Shown: one piece after another, positions 1 to 6,970 of the stretch
Numbering within the stretch: position 1 is the stretch's first letter
Layout of the letters: every line of letters starts with the position of its first letter
DNA from: Chloroflexota bacterium
GTDB lineage: Bacteria; Chloroflexota; Ktedonobacteria; Ktedonobacterales; Ktedonobacteraceae
Direction of reading: 5' to 3'
Assembly (NCBI GenBank): GCA_902810755.1
Contig: CADDYT010000191.1
Span: forward strand, 1-10,505
Length of the DNA stretch: 10,505 bases
Notes under the pieces: model-generated
Told to the model about the DNA's origin: nothing
Database searches by the model: none
Seen by the model: only the letters and a program-made list of their open reading frames with translations
Made by a program: the position numbers and the translations under genes

Positions 1-380
1 GCGTTGTTTGCCTGTGCGGCGCCTCCATTGACCAGCCAGGAATAATGGTATATCAGCGTCCCATAACCGGCGAAAGCGCGCCTGAGCGCGATCTGTCCCT
101 GCCCTGTCCCCATCTGCACCGGCAAAGCTGCTGAAGGAGGGGCGCTCTGCGCAGCCTGACCATAGAATGGACTGGTGGGCGGATTATACGATGCGGGTGG
201 AGGCGAATAAGAGGGTGTGGCTAGCGGAGGCGCGGGCATAGCTGCATAGGTGGGTAGAGACTGGCTACTGGTGGAAGCTGCGTTCGGCTGTCCACCGGAT
301 GATAGCCTGTTGCCGCAGCGAACGCAAAAGCTGGATTGATCGGGGTTCTCGTATGCGCATTGAGGACAGAGTGATGCCAT
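1..380 (-). CDS. Zinc-ribbon, proline-rich protein, N-terminal part (runs off left edge)
   Basis: An open frame of at least 126 codons runs from the ATG at 380 to the window edge with no stop. The start has a good ribosome site (GGAGGG at 385-390) and a strong promoter upstream. The N-terminus is a compact zinc ribbon: Cys5-x2-Cys8 and Cys19-x2-Cys22, of the kind found on many bacterial cytoplasmic or membrane signalling proteins. Residues of about 27-85 form a low-complexity Ser/Pro/Ala/Tyr linker. After about residue 86 the sequence becomes ordered again (QIALRRAFAGYGTLIYHYSW), probably the start of a folded domain that lies mostly outside the window. I do not recognise that domain. The zinc ribbon resembles the one inside the kinase at 1466-3262, so the two may belong to the same signalling style, but this is inference. 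Function unknown. Confidence 0.85.
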   Translation of the reverse strand, partial: MASLCPQCAYENPDQSSFCVRCGNRLSSGGQPNAASTSSQSLPTYAAMPAPPLATPSYSPPPASYNPPTSPFYGQAAQSAPPSAALPVQMGTGQGQIALRRAFAGYGTLIYHYSWLVNGGAAQANN

Positions 381-447
381 GATACCCTCCATTTCTATTT
401 CTAAAGTGTCTCATTCGACTAATGTAGAAACATCCTTTGGTGGTACT

Positions 448-476
448 ATTGTAAACATCACTTTATCGAAAGTCAA
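448..476 (-). promoter_or_regulatory. Sigma-70 type promoter for the zinc-ribbon gene
   Basis: On the minus strand a -35 TTGACT (471-476) is separated by 17 bp from a -10 TACAAT (448-453). Each differs from consensus at one position and the spacing is optimal. Transcription would start near 441, leaving a leader of about 60 nt before the ATG at 380. It lies in the 115-bp gap after the homoserine dehydrogenase stop, so the zinc-ribbon gene probably has its own transcript. Confidence 0.7.
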
Positions 477-495
477 CTACTTTTCAGTACATTTT

Positions 496-1560
496 TTATC
501 TTCTTATCGGCTGACGTTGTCGGAGTATGGCAATAAGGTCGCTCAGCACTCCATAGGCTGTTTGTAGTACCAGTGGTTCATGTTCGACCAGAGTGATTGT
601 TCCCATTGCCTCCGTTTGTAGCGAAATGATGCTGCTGGTTCCTTTGCTCACGTACAGAATGTCATCCTGAGAGATCGGGCGCGGGCGCACTTCAGCCACC
701 AGTACACCATTGCTGAGGCAAGCCTGACTGACCAGCCTGATGGGAGTTCCAGCCTGCGCGGCAGCGCGAATCGCTCCAGTGGACAGATGGCGAATGCCTT
801 CTCGTTCGACTTGCTGCGGAGTCAACTGGCCACCGAGCAGCGCGTTGGCGAGAATGGTGGTTTTCATTACCGCGTCCCAGCCATCCAGGTCATACCAGGG
901 ATCGGCTTCCGCAACGCCAAGCCCCTGCGCCCTGTGGATGCCTTCTTCCAGCGAGTAGCCTTGCTCAATCATGCCTAGCACAAGGCTGCTGGTCGTATTC
1001 AGTATGGCGCGGAAGGCCTGAAGGCCAACGGCAGGCAGACTGAACTGGGCCAGGTTGAAGACTGGCAGGCCATCCATCACCGTCGACTCGTAACGAAACT
1101 GGACGTGGTGGCTGCGGGCCAGTGCCTGCAAATCCGTCAGGGCAAAAGCGACCGGCCCTTTATTAGCCGTCACGACATCCAGGTTGTTAGAGAGTGCGCT
1201 TTGAATGTGCATGAGAGCAGGCTGTCCATTGGTGGGGTTGAGCGTCGTCAGTTCCAGCAGCATCTGCGCACCCGCAGTTTTTCCCGCGTTCGTAAACGCT
1301 TCAGCATTCTCGACGTGGATTGCCTGTTCGATAAAGCTGTTCAGGGGGTCGGATGCGGCAGCCAGCAGGGCAGCATCAATGCCGGTGTGGTGAATGAAAT
1401 ATCCCTGACGGCGTGTCGCTATACCGCTGATGATGGGACGTATGCCGAATTCAGCGGCCAGCCAGTCACCGCGAGAAGCCAGCAGTGGCAGCAATGCCTG
1501 CGCAACATGCCCATAGCCAAGAAGGAGCAGGCGCAGCGGTGACAACGGCGTTTCGTTCAT
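496..1560 (-). CDS. hom: Homoserine dehydrogenase, short form without ACT domain
   Basis: Predicted to reduce aspartate 4-semialdehyde to homoserine with NAD(P)H, the branch step towards threonine and methionine, in the cytoplasm. The 354 residues begin directly with a Rossmann dinucleotide loop (G15-x-G17-x2-A20, where the last position is more usually Gly). The family TANK motif contains Lys134. The substrate segment AEADPWYDLDGWDAVMK supplies Glu218, Asp229 and Lys233, spaced exactly as the yeast catalytic or substrate-binding residues E208, D219 and K223. The usual GTTNY motif is replaced by NTTSSL near residue 188. There is no C-terminal ACT domain, which longer bacterial forms (about 430 residues) use for threonine feedback. 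The ATG at 1558-1560 has GGGAG at 1567-1571. The start lies inside the 3' end of the kinase gene, so the two are probably co-transcribed. Identity is fairly secure; the divergent motif leaves some doubt about exact substrate. Confidence 0.88.
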   Translation of the reverse strand: MNETPLSPLRLLLLGYGHVAQALLPLLASRGDWLAAEFGIRPIISGIATRRQGYFIHHTGIDAALLAAASDPLNSFIEQAIHVENAEAFTNAGKTAGAQMLLELTTLNPTNGQPALMHIQSALSNNLDVVTANKGPVAFALTDLQALARSHHVQFRYESTVMDGLPVFNLAQFSLPAVGLQAFRAILNTTSSLVLGMIEQGYSLEEGIHRAQGLGVAEADPWYDLDGWDAVMKTTILANALLGGQLTPQQVEREGIRHLSTGAIRAAAQAGTPIRLVSQACLSNGVLVAEVRPRPISQDDILYVSKGTSSIISLQTEAMGTITLVEHEPLVLQTAYGVLSDLIAILRQRQPIRR

Positions 1561-3262
1561 AAAATACTCCCATCGAGGCCAGAAAGCTCTCGTTATCCTG
1601 TGTGCTGTGATGAGTCAGCAGGAGAAGCAGCACGGCGACCAGCACGAGCAGGAGAATAACCACCAGCAGAAAGAGCCAGACTGGCAGTCCGGCGCGGGCG
1701 GCTGGCCTCTTGTTAGCAGACTGCTGACCCGAAGCGGTATGATGTGTATTCGGCATTTGCGGTGATGGCAAAACCATCTGTGCCGACGGCGGTGAGGATG
1801 GCGCTGTTGCCCCATTACCAGATGGCTGCGGGAAATCCGGTGAGTAATGTGATGTGTGCGTCTGTGAAGCGGGTGGTAGGACGGAAGGTGGAGCGGACAG
1901 GCCTGGAGAGTGCTGTCGCCGTGCCTGCTTCTGTGGTTGTATCTCCATCGTTTCCTCTTCTGCCAGTGCGCGATCATCGAATGAAGACGCCTGCTTTGGC
2001 ATGGAAGGATTTTGCGCGCTCTGATTTGAGGAGGTAGATGCACCGGAGGGGGGAGTATTTCCCCCCTGTGGAGGCAGAGGCGTTCCGCAGACGCGGCAGT
2101 AAGCGGCCGTATCGGTAATGATAGCGCCGCAGCGCGGGCAGGTGACGGTGGGTTTTACCTGCGCCGGGGGATCGGCGTTGTGGGCGGCCTGTTCTTTCGC
2201 AGCCTGGACGGCTTCGTACAACTGCTGCAGGTCTGGCTGGGTGCTATGTGGGTCCACCTGGCGCGGCGGAACTGGCTGCGGGTGTGACACCGGTAACGCG
2301 GCCAGCACTTTTTTCAGGTCATTGCTCATCTCCGCGACCGATTGATAGCGTTTGTCCGGGCGCAGGGCCATCGCGCGCGTGATAATGCGGTTCAGTTGTT
2401 CGAGCAGAGGGGGTGGAAGCGAGCCGAGTTGCGCCAGATGACGAGAATGGCGAGGCGCCGGTTTCTGCGGCTTCGAGACACCCAGGCGGAAGTGCCGTTG
2501 TGGGTCTGCCGCGTCTTCTGGCGGGTTGCTGGCGAGACGCTGCTGGAGTGAAGGCAGGTCTTGTTGGCCTTGCTGCAACGAAGTATTGCGGGCAGAGACG
2601 CTGGGCGGCTCATGCGTGGTAAGAGCAAAATAGAGCGTTCCCCCCAGCGCATACACGTCTGAGCGAATATCAGTGCCTGCGCCACCAGGATATTGTTCCG
2701 GCGGGGCGTAGCCGGGCGTTCCCTGATGGCGGATAAATAACAGGGTGCGCATGCCCTCGGCGGCGGCTTTCGCGTTGCCCAGATCAACCAGGATAGCGGT
2801 GCCATCCGGGGTGATGCGAATGTTATCGGGTTTGATGTCGCGGTGAATCACCGGCGGGCGCTGGCCGTGCAGGAACGTCACTGCATCGCAGATAGCGATG
2901 ATCCAGTTGAGCAGGCGAGGCAGAGGAATAGCCTCGTTGCGCATGCGGGCAATACGCAGAAGATCGGTCAGGTCGTTACCCTCGATATAGCTGAGGACAA
3001 CATAGTAGTGGCCGCGCTCGCTGAAAGCATCGTGGAAAACGGGCAGGTTGGGATGGTGCAACTGACTGAGCATCCTCGCTTCGTGCTGGAGTTGCTCTTG
3101 CCCGGTTGTTCCGGTAACAAGATATTCTTTCAACGCATATTGCTGGTTGGTACGCAGGTCGACCACCAGGTAGACGTGACCAAAGCCGCCACTGCCCAGC
3201 ACGCGCTCGATCCGATAGTAGCTATGCAATATGGTGCCTGACGGAACCGTCTCCATCATCAT
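1466..3262 (-). CDS. Membrane-anchored Ser/Thr protein kinase with internal zinc ribbon
   Basis: A 598-residue PknB/Hanks-type kinase. The N-terminal kinase domain (about 16-310) has the glycine loop GSGGFG (23-28), ATP-binding Lys45, helix-C Glu61, the catalytic loop HRDIKPDN (Asp142, Asn147) and the metal-binding motif as DLG (Asp160) in place of DFG. The activation segment ends in GTPGYAPPEQ. All catalytic residues are present, so it should be active. A zinc ribbon follows (Cys375, Cys378, Cys389, Cys392), then about 130 residues rich in Ser, Pro and Gln, and one transmembrane helix at about 526-549. Only about 49 residues would lie outside, with no PASTA or other sensor domain, so sensing is probably cytoplasmic or via partners. 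Three consecutive ATGs start the frame, and GGGAG at 3270-3274 suits the first. The last 31 codons overlap the downstream dehydrogenase in another frame. Target unknown. Confidence 0.93.
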   Translation of the reverse strand: MMMETVPSGTILHSYYRIERVLGSGGFGHVYLVVDLRTNQQYALKEYLVTGTTGQEQLQHEARMLSQLHHPNLPVFHDAFSERGHYYVVLSYIEGNDLTDLLRIARMRNEAIPLPRLLNWIIAICDAVTFLHGQRPPVIHRDIKPDNIRITPDGTAILVDLGNAKAAAEGMRTLLFIRHQGTPGYAPPEQYPGGAGTDIRSDVYALGGTLYFALTTHEPPSVSARNTSLQQGQQDLPSLQQRLASNPPEDAADPQRHFRLGVSKPQKPAPRHSRHLAQLGSLPPPLLEQLNRIITRAMALRPDKRYQSVAEMSNDLKKVLAALPVSHPQPVPPRQVDPHSTQPDLQQLYEAVQAAKEQAAHNADPPAQVKPTVTCPRCGAIITDTAAYCRVCGTPLPPQGGNTPPSGASTSSNQSAQNPSMPKQASSFDDRALAEEETMEIQPQKQARRQHSPGLSAPPSVLPPASQTHTSHYSPDFPQPSGNGATAPSSPPSAQMVLPSPQMPNTHHTASGQQSANKRPAARAGLPVWLFLLVVILLLVLVAVLLLLLTHHSTQDNESFLASMGVFYERNAVVTAAPAPSWLWACCAGIAATAGFSR

Positions 3263-3380
3263 GAGGTCTCTCCCTTGTTGTTTTTCTCACCCTCTATTTC
3301 TAATTGTAGGGAAAGAGAGCGCCTGGGACAATGAGCTATGTCACAATCGGCTGCAAAATCTTCTCGTACTCTTCCGTTGC

Positions 3381-3410
3381 ATTATACACCAGTATGGCGG
3401 TGCATGTCAT
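3381..3410 (-). promoter_or_regulatory. Promoter for the kinase-dehydrogenase transcript
   Basis: On the minus strand ATGACA (3405-3410) and a perfect TATAAT (3381-3386) are 18 bp apart. Transcription would begin near 3374 and give a leader of about 110 nt before the kinase start. A second, weaker candidate lies closer to the gene: TTGTCC (3326-3331), 17 bp, TACAAT (3303-3308). The rest of the 213-bp gap between the regulator gene and the kinase shows no gene and no clear terminator hairpin. Confidence 0.6.
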
Positions 3411-3475
3411 TTATTTTCCTGCCAGATTAGCGCAAAGGTCATGCTTTTGCCGCATCCGTTCAGCACCCCGGACTG

Positions 3476-4006
3476 CTATTTCTCTGCTTCCGGCGGATAG
3501 CGTCGTTGCGGAGGCGATGGCGTGAGTCGGGCCTGAGAGAGAAATGCCCAATCGTTCTGCTTGCAAACGCGCAAATACATATAGGTTTCGGCCTGCAATA
3601 CTCCTGGCACTTTATACAGCTTCTCCGTCAAAAATTTGAGCAGGTGATCGTTATCGCGACAGACGACCTCGGCCAGCAGATCAAAGCTACCGGTACAGAT
3701 GATCAGGTAGATAACCTCGTCAAAGGCAGAGATTTCCTGTGCCACTTCCAGCAGGCGGTCACCTGAGACGCGAATCCCGATCATACTGGCCAGCGAGAAG
3801 CCGAGCTTGATGGGATTGGTAACGGCGACAATCTGTATCACCTGATTATTAATTAGATTTGCCACCCGCTGCCGCACGCTGGCCTCGGAAATGCCAAGAT
3901 CGGCGGCGATCTTCGTAAACGGCCGTCGCCCATCCTGTTGCAAGGCCTCGATGATGCGCTGGTCAAGCTCATCTATAACAGTTTTGTTGTTGTTATGCTG
4001 ATCCAT
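3476..4006 (-). CDS. Lrp/AsnC-family transcriptional regulator
   Basis: A cytoplasmic DNA-binding regulator of the feast/famine family. From the ATG at 4006 it is 176 residues. The N-terminal winged helix-turn-helix (about 10-60) begins IDELDQRIIEALQQDGRRPF and has the recognition region GISEASVRQRVANL. A beta-strand linker leads to the RAM ligand-binding domain (about 75-150), with the typical GSFDLLAEV segment. The C-terminal 20 residues are basic and Pro-rich. Family members bind amino acids or related metabolites and oligomerise. A TTG at 4027 would add seven residues, but neither start has a clear Shine-Dalgarno, so the ATG is a preference, not a proof. It is divergent from the deacetylase at 4115, which is a natural target together with its own gene. 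The true effector cannot be read from the sequence. Confidence 0.92.
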   Translation of the reverse strand: MDQHNNNKTVIDELDQRIIEALQQDGRRPFTKIAADLGISEASVRQRVANLINNQVIQIVAVTNPIKLGFSLASMIGIRVSGDRLLEVAQEISAFDEVIYLIICTGSFDLLAEVVCRDNDHLLKFLTEKLYKVPGVLQAETYMYLRVCKQNDWAFLSQARLTPSPPQRRYPPEAEK

Positions 4007-4007
4007 C

Positions 4008-4025
4008 GTGGAACTATCGTACCAC
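4008..4025. promoter_or_regulatory. Inverted repeat just upstream of the Lrp/AsnC start, possible autoregulatory site
   Basis: GTGGAAC and GTACCAC flank a 4-bp centre (TATC) and are complementary at six of seven positions. The 18-bp dyad ends two bases before the regulator's ATG, inside the divergent intergenic region. Lrp/AsnC proteins commonly bind imperfect dyads of this size and repress their own genes, so it is a candidate operator. It could equally be a small RNA hairpin in the leader. Confidence 0.3.
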
Positions 4026-4061
4026 AACTTCTACGGTGTAGGGAAGGGGGTAGATGATGGT

Positions 4062-4092
4062 AATATATCAGAGTTATGAACAATGCTATCAA
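4062..4092 (-). promoter_or_regulatory. Extended -10 promoter for the Lrp/AsnC gene
   Basis: On the minus strand the sequence TGATATATT (4062-4070) forms an extended -10 (TG, one base, TATATT). A TTGATA at 4087-4092 could act as a -35, although the 19-bp spacing is long. Transcription would start near 4055, about 50 nt before the ATG at 4006. It overlaps the region just upstream of the deacetylase, so the two promoters may interfere. Confidence 0.45.
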
Positions 4093-4114
4093 CCCGCAAG
4101 AAAGGATGACCATT

Positions 4115-5257
4115 ATGCCCGCAAAGCGCACCGGTTTTGTCTTCGATGAACACAGCCTGCACCATGATACAGGAGAAGAGAGTACAGTGCTTACCCGGCA
4201 CGGCAGCTTTGAGGTTGCGCCGGAGCCTCATCCCGCCTCGCTTACCATTATCAGGCGTATCAAACAATTTCTCGATGGCACAGGTCTGACGGAGCAGATG
4301 CAGCCCATAGCCGCTCGCCGGGCGGCAGTGGATGAGATAGCGGTCTACCATACACGCGAATATATCGAGGGTATCCGTCTGCATGCGGAAGAAGGTGGAC
4401 CGAAGCAAGGACCCTGGGGAAGTATAGATGAAGAGACGGTTCTCAGTCCAGGCTCGTTTGAAGCGGCGCTATATGCGGCAGGTGGCTCGATGAACGCGGT
4501 CAGCGCGGTCATGCGTGGCGAGGTACATAATGCCTACGCGCTGCTACGCCCGCCCGGTCACCATGCTATGAAGAACCAGGCGATGGGCTTCTGCATCTTC
4601 AACAATACTGTGCTGGCCGCGCACCATGCCCGCAACGCCTTCGGCCTGGAACGCATCATGATTGTCGACTGGGACGTACATCATGGTAACGGCACGCAGG
4701 ACGCCTTCTATGCTGATCCCGGCGTCCTCTTCGTCTCGCTGCACCAGGAAAACTGGTATCCAAAGCTCTGGGGTGAGCTGGAGCAAGTCGGCAGCGGCGC
4801 AGGCGCGGGCTACACCGTCAATATTCCCCTGCCAGCCGGAACCGGCGATCGAGGCTATCGCGCTGCTTTCGAGCAACTGGTCATTCCCATCGGTCTGCGC
4901 TACCGCCCCCAGCTTATCCTCATCACCGCCGGGCAGGACGCCAGCTGGCTCGACCCCTTAGCGCAGATGATGGTAACCATGAGCGGTTTTCGCGACATAT
5001 CCACTATGATGGTCAATCTGGCCGAAGAGGTCTGCGACGGACGACTGGTTATGCTACAGGCAGGCGGCTACAGCCCCGCCTACACACCATATTGCACCAT
5101 TGCCGCCGTCGAGCCGCTTGTTGCCGTCGATACCGGCCTGCTCGAACTCTATCCCACTGCCTCCGAACTCGAACGTAGCCAGGCTGTGCTTACTCAAGAA
5201 ACCCGACAGGCACTGGCTGCGGCACGTAACTGGCATAAAAACTGGTGGCAGATATAA
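4115..5257 (+). CDS. Class II histone deacetylase-like amidohydrolase
   Basis: A zinc hydrolase of the arginase/deacetylase fold, 380 residues from the ATG at 4115. Bacterial members remove acetyl or acyl groups from lysines, polyamines or small amides. The signature RPPGHHAM gives the catalytic His149-His150. The zinc ligands are Asp187 and His189 in DWDVHHGNGT, and Asp275 in TAGQDASWLDPL. Tyr319 in the AGGY motif is the transition-state tyrosine. The N-terminus (KRTGFVFDEHSLHHDTG) is typical of the class II group. AAAGGA at 4101-4106 is 8 nt before the ATG at 4115, so this start is preferred over the in-frame ATGs at 4076 and 4106. No signal peptide is seen, so it acts in the cytoplasm. It is divergent from the Lrp/AsnC regulator, a plausible controller. 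Whether the substrate is protein, polyamine or a small metabolite cannot be decided here. Confidence 0.93.
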   Translation: MPAKRTGFVFDEHSLHHDTGEESTVLTRHGSFEVAPEPHPASLTIIRRIKQFLDGTGLTEQMQPIAARRAAVDEIAVYHTREYIEGIRLHAEEGGPKQGPWGSIDEETVLSPGSFEAALYAAGGSMNAVSAVMRGEVHNAYALLRPPGHHAMKNQAMGFCIFNNTVLAAHHARNAFGLERIMIVDWDVHHGNGTQDAFYADPGVLFVSLHQENWYPKLWGELEQVGSGAGAGYTVNIPLPAGTGDRGYRAAFEQLVIPIGLRYRPQLILITAGQDASWLDPLAQMMVTMSGFRDISTMMVNLAEEVCDGRLVMLQAGGYSPAYTPYCTIAAVEPLVAVDTGLLELYPTASELERSQAVLTQETRQALAAARNWHKNWWQI

Positions 5258-5327
5258 CTTCTTATAGCCACTGGCCAGACTGGCTAACCAGACCACATAC
5301 CACACATAACAGGCAAACAGACAAGAC

Positions 5328-5738
5328 CTACCTGTCCAGTTCAGGCAGCAGCACCACGCTTTCCTGCTCGTTGGGATCGGTGCGGGCAATCACGGCAATG
5401 CAGGGTTCAGTCGGGCTGCTGTTGAACGGCTGGTGGGGAACGCCTGCCGGGATATAGACGAAATCGCCAGCGCGCGTCACTGCATGCTCCTTCAGACCCT
5501 CGCCATACCACATTTCAGCCTCGCCGCTGATGATATAGATGGCGCTTTCATGATTCTCGTGCAGGTGAGCGTTGGCCTTGCCGCCGGGTGGAATGCGCAG
5601 CAGGTGCATGCAGAGGGCCTGCGAACCGGCGCTTTCGACGGAGACACCGGCGAAATAAGAAAGCGCCTGCTTCCCCTCGTAGGAGCCACCCTCCTGCGAA
5701 CGGATGACAACACAGGTCGGTTTTGTCGCTTCTGTCAT
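5328..5738 (-). CDS. Single-domain cupin protein
   Basis: A 136-residue protein with one complete cupin barrel. Motif 1 contains His58, His60 and Glu64 (HLHENHE), and motif 2 runs from Gly91 through PAGVPHQPFN with His102, so all four expected metal ligands are present. Such stand-alone cupins may be dioxygenases, isomerases or small-molecule binding proteins; nothing here decides between them. The ATG at 5738 has AAGGAG at 5747-5752 with 8 nt spacing. A GTG at 5747 also opens the frame but lies within this ribosome site and is unlikely. The gene begins 51 nt after the aminopeptidase stop on the same strand, with no clear promoter between, so the two are probably one operon. It converges on the deacetylase gene, 70 nt away. 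Confidence 0.85.
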   Translation of the reverse strand: MTEATKPTCVVIRSQEGGSYEGKQALSYFAGVSVESAGSQALCMHLLRIPPGGKANAHLHENHESAIYIISGEAEMWYGEGLKEHAVTRAGDFVYIPAGVPHQPFNSSPTEPCIAVIARTDPNEQESVVLLPELDR

Positions 5739-5789
5739 GATAAACACTCCTTCTCGCGTACACTTTCTATCATTCTCAGCCAGGTCGGG

Positions 5790-6905
5790 TTACTCAAGTA
5801 GCAGATACTTTCCGTTTTTCAGAAAGAGCGTGTCATCTATCCAGACTTCACCCTGCTGGCGCAGGTCATAGACCATATCCCAGTGCAGGCCGGAGACATT
5901 CACACCGCCCGATTCAGGATAGCTGCGACCAAGCGCGAGATGGATGGTGCCGCCGATCTTCTCATCATAGAGGATATTGCGCGTGGCCTGGCGAATACCC
6001 TCGTTCATGCCGAAGGCGAATTCGCCGATGCGACGCGCCCCCTCGTCCATGTTCAACATGCTCAGCAGATAGTCTTCTCCGTGCGCAGCATAGGCCTCGA
6101 CGACTCGCCCCTGCTCGAAGCGCAACCGGATGCCATCAACGGCGCGCCCCTCATAGGCAGATGGCAGGTTGAAACGAATAGTGCCGCTGGCGCTTTCTTC
6201 AAGCGGGCTGGTGTAGATTTCACCGTCGGGAAAGTTGAGGTGACCATCACAGGCCAGAAAGGTGCGACCCTCGATAGAGAAGATCAGATCGGTATCCTCT
6301 CCAAAAATATGTACCTGCCTGCGACCTCTGAGCCAGTCGAGCAGGCGTTGCTGCCGACTGGATAGCTCCTGCCATCGCGCAAGGGGGTCGGGATCATTGA
6401 GCATGCCCGCGTTGAAGACGAATTCGCAGTAGTCTTCCAGCGACATGTCGGCATCCTGAGCATAGGCGTGAGTGGGATACTGCGTGTAGCACCAGCGCAT
6501 CTGTCCCTGCGCTGCCCGCTGCGACCAGATGGTATCGACTTCCTCGTGTGCTTTGCGCCGCCTGGCAATACGCAGCGGGTTGATGTGCGACAGTCGGCGC
6601 GTATTGGTCTCAGCATCAATGTAGAGCAGGCAGTCATAGCGTTCGTTAATCAGGCGTGTAATAGGGGAAACAAAATCAAGTTGCTCTTCACCGGCCTCCT
6701 TCAGGTAAATCTCGCGGGCATCTTCGATATCCAGACGCAGATCGGGGAAACCACCGGCACGCAGCGTCTCGCGATAGACTTCACGTAACAGGGGCAGCGC
6801 CTCGAAGCTGCCGTGAATAGCAACGAGATTACCGGGCTGAACCGCCAGAGAATATCGAACAAGTACCTGCGCAAAGCGGCGAATACGTTCATCGACCAGC
6901 GCCAT
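5790..6905 (-). CDS. M29-family metallo-aminopeptidase
   Basis: A 371-residue cytoplasmic aminopeptidase of the thermophilic M29 type (AmpS/PepS/aminopeptidase T group), which removes N-terminal residues from peptides using two metal ions. The family metal ligands are visible in order: Glu229 in FPDGEIYTSP, Glu295 in GEFAFG, His322 in GGTIHLALG, and His341 and Asp343 in GLHWDM. Tyr329 lies at the position of the family's active-site tyrosine. Length is close to the usual 370-415. The ATG at 6905 is preceded by GAAGGAG (6916-6922), with rather long 10-nt spacing. It has an extended -10 promoter in the gap behind phoU, and is followed by the cupin gene on the same strand. It is likely a housekeeping peptidase in peptide turnover; the physiological substrate is not evident. 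Confidence 0.93.
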   Translation of the reverse strand: MALVDERIRRFAQVLVRYSLAVQPGNLVAIHGSFEALPLLREVYRETLRAGGFPDLRLDIEDAREIYLKEAGEEQLDFVSPITRLINERYDCLLYIDAETNTRRLSHINPLRIARRRKAHEEVDTIWSQRAAQGQMRWCYTQYPTHAYAQDADMSLEDYCEFVFNAGMLNDPDPLARWQELSSRQQRLLDWLRGRRQVHIFGEDTDLIFSIEGRTFLACDGHLNFPDGEIYTSPLEESASGTIRFNLPSAYEGRAVDGIRLRFEQGRVVEAYAAHGEDYLLSMLNMDEGARRIGEFAFGMNEGIRQATRNILYDEKIGGTIHLALGRSYPESGGVNVSGLHWDMVYDLRQQGEVWIDDTLFLKNGKYLLLE

Positions 6906-6940
6906 AACAAACCTGCTCCTTCCCTATCCGTAGCAAGCTC

Positions 6941-6949
6941 ATTATAACA
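6941..6949 (-). promoter_or_regulatory. Extended -10 promoter for the aminopeptidase-cupin operon
   Basis: On the minus strand TGTTATAAT is a perfect extended -10 (TG, one base, TATAAT). It lies in the 65-bp gap between the phoU stop and the aminopeptidase start. No good -35 hexamer sits at 17 bp, which extended -10 promoters can tolerate. The leader would be about 30 nt. Read-through from phoU is also possible, as no terminator is visible. Confidence 0.5.
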
Positions 6950-6970
6950 CAGCCGACAAAGTGAAGATCT

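Noticed and set aside
1615..2043. Minus-strand frame of 142 codons (His/Arg-rich) inside the kinase gene
   Set aside because: Composition is that of a shifted reading of the Pro/Ser-rich kinase linker; the kinase frame is intact.
3231..3500. Plus-strand open frame of 89 codons between kinase and regulator
   Set aside because: It spans the kinase promoter and both gene ends, its product resembles no protein I know, and it has no ribosome site.
4031..4070. Plus-strand promoter for the deacetylase
   Set aside because: A TAATAT at 4061 has no acceptable -35 at 16-19 bp; I could not support a specific site.
5265..5286. Hairpin TAGCCA/TGGCTA with a 10-nt loop between the convergent deacetylase and cupin genes as a terminator
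   Set aside because: Only 6 bp, large loop, and no T-run on either strand after the stem; too weak to call an intrinsic terminator.
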